Below are positions 59,955 to 64,000 of a stretch of 64,000 nt of DNA, piece by piece. A program made the translations under genes and the position numbers. This stretch comes from Blastococcus sp. LR1. Lineage in GTDB: Bacteria > Actinomycetota > Actinomycetes > Mycobacteriales > Geodermatophilaceae. Under the pieces are notes generated by a model. The model made no database searches, was not told where the DNA came from, and saw nothing but the letters and a program-made list of their open reading frames with translations. The stretch's first letter is position 1. The number at the start of each line of letters is the position of its first letter. The stretch spans positions 124,001 through 188,000 of the forward strand of contig NZ_JAIUJY010000005.1 of NCBI RefSeq assembly GCF_020166105.1. Reading direction: 5' to 3'.

Positions 59955-60344
59955 GTGGCGACCCTGCAGGTCGAGTTGGTGGCCGTCGAGCGCAAGATCT
60001 GGTCCGGCGAGGCCACGACCGTGATCGCCCGCACCACCGAGGGCGAGCTCGGCATCCTGGCCGGCCACGCACCCGTGCTGGCCCAGCTGGCCGACGGTGG
60101 CGTCGTCACGATCCGCACCACCGAGGGCGAGGACCTGGTCGTCGCCGCGCACGGTGGCTTCCTCTCCATCACCGGTGAGGGCGTCTCCATCCTCGCCGAG
60201 ACCGCGGAGATCTCCTCCGAGATCGACGTGGAGCGGGCGCGCGAGGCCCTGCGTCGCGCCGAGGGCGAGAAGGACGACCCCGACGCGCAGGCCGCTGTGC
60301 GCCGCGCGCAGTCCCGGCTGAGGGCTGTCGGCGAGACCGTCTGA
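59955..60344 (+). CDS. atpC: ATP synthase F1 subunit epsilon
   Basis: A 129-residue subunit: beta-sandwich N-terminal domain ([33 protein letters not shown]) and a C-terminal helical hairpin ([13 protein letters not shown]...[10 protein letters not shown]). The GTG at 59955 has GAGGAG 4 nt upstream; the frame is open further up but not conserved. It is separated from atpD by a terminator and a small ORF, so it may have separate control. Confidence 0.95.
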   Translation: MATLQVELVAVERKIWSGEATTVIARTTEGELGILAGHAPVLAQLADGGVVTIRTTEGEDLVVAAHGGFLSITGEGVSILAETAEISSEIDVERAREALRRAEGEKDDPDAQAAVRRAQSRLRAVGETV

Positions 60345-60372
60345 CCTCGTCGGGTCGCGGGAGTAGCACGGC

Positions 60373-60774
60373 ATGACCACGGCCCTGCTGATCCTGCTCG
60401 GTGTCCTGCTGCTGCTGGTCGTCGTGGTCTTCCTGCTGCGCCGGCGCTTCCTGCTCTCCGGGCTCGGCGCGGTCACCATGTGGCTGCGGCCGGAGGGTTC
60501 ACCCCGCTGGTCGGTGGGCGTCGCCTGGTACGGAGGCGACGCGCTGCTCTGGTACCGGGCGCTCTCGCTGTCGGTGCGCCCCCAGCAGCGGCTGTGCCGG
60601 GCCGACTTCCGCGTGCTCTCGCAGCGCTCCGCGGGCCGGGACGACCTCGCCCTGCCCGGCGACGTCGTCGTGCTGGAGTGCAGCACCGCCCTGGGCCCGC
60701 GCGGGCTGGCGATGGAGTCCTCGACCCTGACCGGCTTCCTCTCCTGGGTCGAGTCCGCGCCACCCGGCAGCTGA
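60373..60774 (+). CDS. DUF2550 membrane-anchored protein
   Basis: A 133-residue protein. One N-terminal membrane helix (LLILLGVLLLLVVVVFLL, 5-22) and a basic stop-transfer segment are followed by the DUF2550 domain. It occupies the position of Rv1312, just after atpC, in M. tuberculosis. The function is unknown. It ends at terminator element C. Confidence 0.85.
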   Translation: MTTALLILLGVLLLLVVVVFLLRRRFLLSGLGAVTMWLRPEGSPRWSVGVAWYGGDALLWYRALSLSVRPQQRLCRADFRVLSQRSAGRDDLALPGDVVVLECSTALGPRGLAMESSTLTGFLSWVESAPPGS

Positions 60775-60843
60775 AGAAGGACCACCCTTCCCCCACGCCT
60801 CGCACGCTCGACGCGGGTCCTGTGCCAAGGGTGGCCGTTCCAG
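60775..60843. terminator. Two-stem terminator element, copy C (between convergent genes)
   Basis: It starts right after the DUF2550 TGA with AAGAAGGACC. The outer stem is CCACCCTT (60782-60789) with 60827-60834. The inner stem is imperfect (CCCACGCC with GACGCGGG) around the loop TCGCACGCTC (60800-60809). It ends GGCCGTTCCAG and can serve both converging genes. Confidence 0.65.
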
Positions 60844-60848
60844 TCAGG

Positions 60849-61448
60849 TCACCTGGCCGCGCGCTGGGCGTGGACACCGCTGTGGGCGCCCGGCTCCCAG
60901 AGGATGTCGCCGTCGGGGTTGGCCACCCGCGACAGGATGAAGACCAGGTCCGACAGCCGGTTCAGGTAGCGCGCCGTCTCGGCGTTGGTGACCTCCGGCT
61001 CCACCTCGAGCAGCGCCCACACGCTGCGCTCGGCCCGGCGCACGACAGTGCGGGCCTGGTGCAGGAGTGCGGCGGCCGGGGTGCCGCCGGGCAGGATGAA
61101 GCTGTCCAGCTTGGGCAGCGTCTCGTTGTAGGTGTCGCAGGCCGCCTCGAGCCGCTCGGTGTACGCCGCGGTGATCCGCAGTGGCGGGTAAGCGGGGTTC
61201 TCCGTGATCGGCGTGCACAGGTCGGCGCCGACGTCGAAGAGGTCGTTCTGGATGCTGCGCAGCAGCTCGGCGACCTCCGGATCGACCTGTCCGAGCGCCA
61301 GCGCGACGCCGAGAAGGCTGTTCGCCTCGTCGACATCGGCAAAGGCGACCAGCCGAGGATCGGTCTTCGCGACCCTGCTCATGTCGCCCAGGTGCGTCTG
61401 ACCGGCGTCTCCGGTCTTGGTGTAGATGCGGGTCAGCCGGATCGTCAT
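60849..61448 (-). CDS. ATP:cob(I)alamin adenosyltransferase (PduO type)
   Basis: A 199-residue PduO-family enzyme that makes adenosylcobalamin. The ATP-binding N-terminus TRIYTKTGDAGQTHLGD and the segments RRAERSVW and YLNRLSDLVFILSR are conserved. The ATG at 61448 has TACGCT 6 nt upstream; the frame is open to 61523. Position and orientation match Rv1314c. Its product is the cofactor of the mutase encoded at the end of the window. Confidence 0.93.
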   Translation of the reverse strand: MTIRLTRIYTKTGDAGQTHLGDMSRVAKTDPRLVAFADVDEANSLLGVALALGQVDPEVAELLRSIQNDLFDVGADLCTPITENPAYPPLRITAAYTERLEAACDTYNETLPKLDSFILPGGTPAAALLHQARTVVRRAERSVWALLEVEPEVTNAETARYLNRLSDLVFILSRVANPDGDILWEPGAHSGVHAQRAAR

Positions 61449-61454
61449 GGCAAC

Positions 61455-61460
61455 AGCGTA
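61455..61460 (-). promoter_or_regulatory. -10 box (TACGCT) for the adenosyltransferase gene
   Basis: TACGCT reads on the minus strand, 6 nt before ATG 61448, consistent with a leaderless mRNA. Confidence 0.5.
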
Positions 61461-61525
61461 GGAGAAGGCGGCGACGCCTCCCATCCCGTGCATGCCGGCG
61501 GAGGGTCTCGGCGGCAGCGCCACCG

Positions 61526-61531
61526 TAGGGT
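61526..61531 (+). promoter_or_regulatory. -10 box (TAGGGT) for murA
   Basis: TAGGGT lies 6 nt before GTG 61538. It is one half of the divergent pair with the adenosyltransferase box in an 89-nt gap. Confidence 0.55.
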
Positions 61532-61537
61532 GGTCCG

Positions 61538-62818
61538 GTGGATTGCTTCGAGGTGACCGGCGGCGTGCGGCTGACCGGACGTGTCCGGGTCACCGGTGCC
61601 AAGAACAGCGCGCTCAAGCTCATGGCGGCGGCGCTCCTCGCCACCGGCCGGACGACGATCCACGAGGTTCCCGACATCCTCGACGTCACGATCATGAGCG
61701 AGGTCCTGCGGCGCCTGGGCTGCGACGTCTCCTACGAGCGGATGCCCGGCAGCGGCGGCGGCGGCCGGCTCACCATCGACGTGCCGGAGAAGCCGTCGAC
61801 GGAGACCGACTACGACCTGGTCCGGCGGATGCGCGCCTCGATCAACGTCCTCGGCCCGCTGGTCGCGCGATGCGGGTCGGCGCGCGTGGCGCTGCCCGGG
61901 GGCGACGCGATCGGCTCGCGCGGCCTCGACATGCACATCTCCGGGCTGGAGCGGCTCGGCGCCACGATCATCAGCGAGCACGGCTTCCTCGTCGCGACCG
62001 CGCCGCGGCTGACCGGCGCCTCCATCTGGCTGGACTTCCCGTCCGTCGGCGCGACCGAGAACCTGGTGATGGCCGCCGTCCTGGCGCAGGGCACCACCGT
62101 CGTCGACAACGCCGCGCGGGAGCCGGAGATCGTCGACCTGTGCCGGATGCTCGCCGCGATGGGTGCGCGCATCGACGGCGCGGGCACGTCCACGATCACC
62201 GTCGAGGGCGTCGAGTCGCTGAACCCCGTCGAGTACACGACGGTGTCGGACCGGATCGTGGCCGGCACCTGGGCGATCGGCGCGGTCATGACCCGTGGGG
62301 ACGTCGTCATCGAGCGGGCGGTCGCCGAGCACCTGAGCGTGGCCCTGGACAAGCTGACCGACGCGGGGGCGAGCATCGAGAAGGTGCCCGAGGGGCTCCG
62401 CGTGATGATGGACGACCGCCCCCGGTGCGTCGACGTCGTCACCCTGCCGTTCCCCGGTTTCCCGACCGATCTGCAGCCGATGGCCGTGGCCCTGGCCGCC
62501 GTCTCGACCGGCACCGCGCTGATCACCGAGAACGTGTTCGAGGGCCGGTTCATGTTCGTGAACGAGCTGGTGCGCCTCGGCGCCGACATCCGGATCGACG
62601 GGCACCACGCCGTCGTCCGCGGGCGGGAGCGGTTCTCCAGCGCCCCGGTGCTCGCCAGCGACATCCGCGCCGGCGCCGGGCTGGTGCTCGCGGGGCTGTG
62701 TTCCGACGGCGTCACCGAGGTGCAGGACGCCTACCACGTCGACCGTGGCTACCCCGACTTCGTCGAGCAGCTGCGCGGCCTGGGTGCGCAGGTGGAACGG
62801 ACGCAGCGGCCGGACTAG
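61538..62818 (+). CDS. murA: UDP-GlcNAc 1-carboxyvinyltransferase with Asp in place of the active-site Cys
   Basis: A 426-residue EPSP-synthase-fold enzyme that starts peptidoglycan precursor synthesis by adding enolpyruvate to UDP-GlcNAc. Lys22 is in [10 protein letters not shown]. The active-site loop reads [15 protein letters not shown], with Asp123 where most MurA enzymes have the Cys alkylated by fosfomycin. M. tuberculosis MurA has the same change and is insensitive to the drug. It is the last gene of the conserved block; its TAG shares a CTAG with the next gene's stop. Confidence 0.96.
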   Translation: MDCFEVTGGVRLTGRVRVTGAKNSALKLMAAALLATGRTTIHEVPDILDVTIMSEVLRRLGCDVSYERMPGSGGGGRLTIDVPEKPSTETDYDLVRRMRASINVLGPLVARCGSARVALPGGDAIGSRGLDMHISGLERLGATIISEHGFLVATAPRLTGASIWLDFPSVGATENLVMAAVLAQGTTVVDNAAREPEIVDLCRMLAAMGARIDGAGTSTITVEGVESLNPVEYTTVSDRIVAGTWAIGAVMTRGDVVIERAVAEHLSVALDKLTDAGASIEKVPEGLRVMMDDRPRCVDVVTLPFPGFPTDLQPMAVALAAVSTGTALITENVFEGRFMFVNELVRLGADIRIDGHHAVVRGRERFSSAPVLASDIRAGAGLVLAGLCSDGVTEVQDAYHVDRGYPDFVEQLRGLGAQVERTQRPD

Positions 62819-63120
62819 CCGCCGCCGGGGAAGGCGGCCGCGAGCGCCCGTGCGCGGTCGGCGTCCTCGGGGAAGACCAGCACCTCGGCCCGGTGCGCGC
62901 CGGGGAAGCGGACGGTGGACCGGATCCCCGCGTCGGAGAGCAGCGCGCGCAGCTGGAGCGCGGACTCCCGCCGGCTGAGCGTCGCCACACGGGTGAGCAG
63001 CCCGTCGTCGACCGGTGACGGGGCGGCGGAAGCGCGGCCGGTGAAGGCCCAGCGGGTGAAGAGGAGCAGCAGCCCGAGCACGGCGACCACCACCAACGGA
63101 CCCATCACGTCGTACGGCAC
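62815..63120 (-). CDS. Small membrane protein of unknown function
   Basis: A 101-residue protein. One N-terminal membrane helix ([19 protein letters not shown]) is followed by a soluble domain with a ferredoxin-like pattern ([37 protein letters not shown]), reminiscent of DUF2007-type putative signal transducers. GTG 63120 has GAGGGGA 4 nt upstream; the frame is open to 63156. Tail-to-tail with murA, sharing one CTAG for both stops. Confidence 0.65.
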   Translation of the reverse strand: MPYDVMGPLVVVAVLGLLLLFTRWAFTGRASAAPSPVDDGLLTRVATLSRRESALQLRALLSDAGIRSTVRFPGAHRAEVLVFPEDADRARALAAAFPGGG

Positions 63121-63201
63121 GACTTCCCCTCTCCCCACCCCGATCGAGTGTGCCACCGCACACCTGGCGCCGGCGGGGCTGCTACCGGCCGGTAACCGCC
63201 C

Positions 63202-63207
63202 TAGACT
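63202..63207 (+). promoter_or_regulatory. -10 box (TAGACT) for meaA
   Basis: TAGACT lies 8 nt before the ATG at 63216, giving a leader of about one or two nucleotides. Confidence 0.45.
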
Positions 63208-63215
63208 CCCGCGAC

Positions 63216-64000
63216 ATGCCGTTCCCTTCAGAGCCGAAGGAGCGCGACCGCCCCTGGGTCATGCGCACCTACGCCGGCCACTCCTCGCCGGCCGAGTCCA
63301 ACGCCCTGTACCGCCGCAACCTGGCGAAGGGTCAGACCGGCCTCTCGGTCGCCTTCGACCTGCCCACGCAGACCGGGTACGACCCCGACGACGAACTCGC
63401 CCGCGGCGAGGTCGGCAAGGTCGGCGTACCCGTCACGCACATCGGTGACATGCGCGCGCTCTTCGACGGCATCCCGCTCGACGAGATGAACACGTCGATG
63501 ACCATCAACGCGACCGCCATGTGGCTGCTCGCGCTGTACCAGGCGGTCGCCGAGGAGCACGGGCACGACGTCTCCAAGCTCGCCGGGACGACGCAGAACG
63601 ACATCATCAAGGAGTACCTGTCGCGGGGGACCTACGTCTTCCCGCCGGCGCCCTCGATGCGGCTGATCACCGACATGGTCGCCTACACGGTGACGACCAT
63701 GCCGAAGTGGAACCCCACCAACATCTGCAGCTACCACCTGCAGGAGGCCGGGGCGACGCCGGAGCAGGAGATCGCCTACGCGATCAGCACCGCGATCGCC
63801 GTCCTCGACTCGGTGCGCGACTCCGGGCAGGTGCCGCAGGAGAAGTTCGGCGAGGTCGTCGCTCGCATCTCCTTCTTCGTCAACGCGGGCGTCCGCTTCG
63901 TCGAGGAGATGTGCAAGATGCGCGCCTTCACCCAGCTCTGGGACGAGCTGACGAAGGAGCGCTACGGCGTCGAGGACCCCAAGCACCGCCGCTTCCGCTA
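63216..64000 (+). CDS. meaA: Ethylmalonyl-CoA mutase / MeaA-like acyl-CoA mutase (3' end outside window)
   Basis: The first 261 residues of a B12-dependent acyl-CoA mutase are present, with no stop before the window end. DRPWVMRTYAGHSSP, FDLPTQTGYDPD, NTSMTINATAMWLL, GTTQNDIIKEYLSRGT and NICSYHLQEAGA match the MeaA/ethylmalonyl-CoA mutase group more closely than methylmalonyl-CoA mutase large subunit. It would isomerise ethylmalonyl-CoA to methylsuccinyl-CoA in the ethylmalonyl-CoA pathway. The C-terminal B12 domain is not in the window. Confidence 0.9.
   Translation, partial: MPFPSEPKERDRPWVMRTYAGHSSPAESNALYRRNLAKGQTGLSVAFDLPTQTGYDPDDELARGEVGKVGVPVTHIGDMRALFDGIPLDEMNTSMTINATAMWLLALYQAVAEEHGHDVSKLAGTTQNDIIKEYLSRGTYVFPPAPSMRLITDMVAYTVTTMPKWNPTNICSYHLQEAGATPEQEIAYAISTAIAVLDSVRDSGQVPQEKFGEVVARISFFVNAGVRFVEEMCKMRAFTQLWDELTKERYGVEDPKHRRFR

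Overview
The window is about 64 kb of high-GC actinobacterial chromosome with GTG and ATG starts, short intergenic gaps and many 4-base start/stop overlaps. Gene content (WhiB1, PdtaS-like kinase, KGD-type oxoglutarate decarboxylase, nickel SOD, MurA with an active-site Asp, class III PHA synthase) and gene order point to a Geodermatophilaceae-like actinobacterium (Blastococcus, Geodermatophilus or Modestobacter). That assignment is inference from content and order, not from a search.

Region 1 (1-13 kb) holds housekeeping and stress genes: a pdtaS/whiB1 tail-to-tail pair, a lipid kinase, the phosphatidylethanolamine pathway (psd-pssA), a SpoIIE-type phosphatase, sodN with its divergent maturation protease gene sodX, rmlC, malic enzyme and rtcB. 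Region 2 (13-29 kb) holds the 3.8-kb kgd gene and its small partner, an ankyrin protein, an ABC exporter, a universal stress protein next to a class III adenylate cyclase, an ABC-F ATPase, an MFS pump, and an acyl-CoA ligase / PhaE-like / PhaC / acetyltransferase cluster.

Region 3 (29.4-32.1 kb) is the one clear compositional break. A single 855-residue SMC/Rad50-like ATPase with a CxxC motif lies in DNA of visibly lower GC than its neighbours. It is the best candidate for a transferred accessory (possibly defence) gene. Region 4 (32-35.7 kb) holds a hydrolase, an alcohol dehydrogenase, tRNA-Arg(CCG) and a DUF305/DUF3105 pair.

Region 5 (35.8-63 kb) follows the order known from Mycobacterium tuberculosis: argS-lysA-hom-thrC-thrB-rho-rpmE-prfA-prmC-sua5-wecA-atpI-atpBEFHAGDC-DUF2550-cobalamin adenosyltransferase-murA. 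Here it carries extra insertions: a PASTA kinase between prmC and sua5, glyA between sua5 and wecA, and a terminator plus a small ORF between atpD and atpC. It ends with the first part of an ethylmalonyl-CoA mutase gene (meaA), which needs the adenosylcobalamin that the nearby adenosyltransferase makes.

Two recurrent non-coding signals stand out. First, at least fourteen genes have a TANNNT box 5-9 nt before their start codon, which suggests widespread leaderless or near-leaderless transcription. Second, four two-stem terminators share an almost fixed 10-nt loop (TCGCA-N-R-CTC), and three share the end CCGTTCCAG, although their stem sequences differ. Two genes (prmC and the DUF305 gene) appear to need CTG start codons that overlap the upstream TGA.
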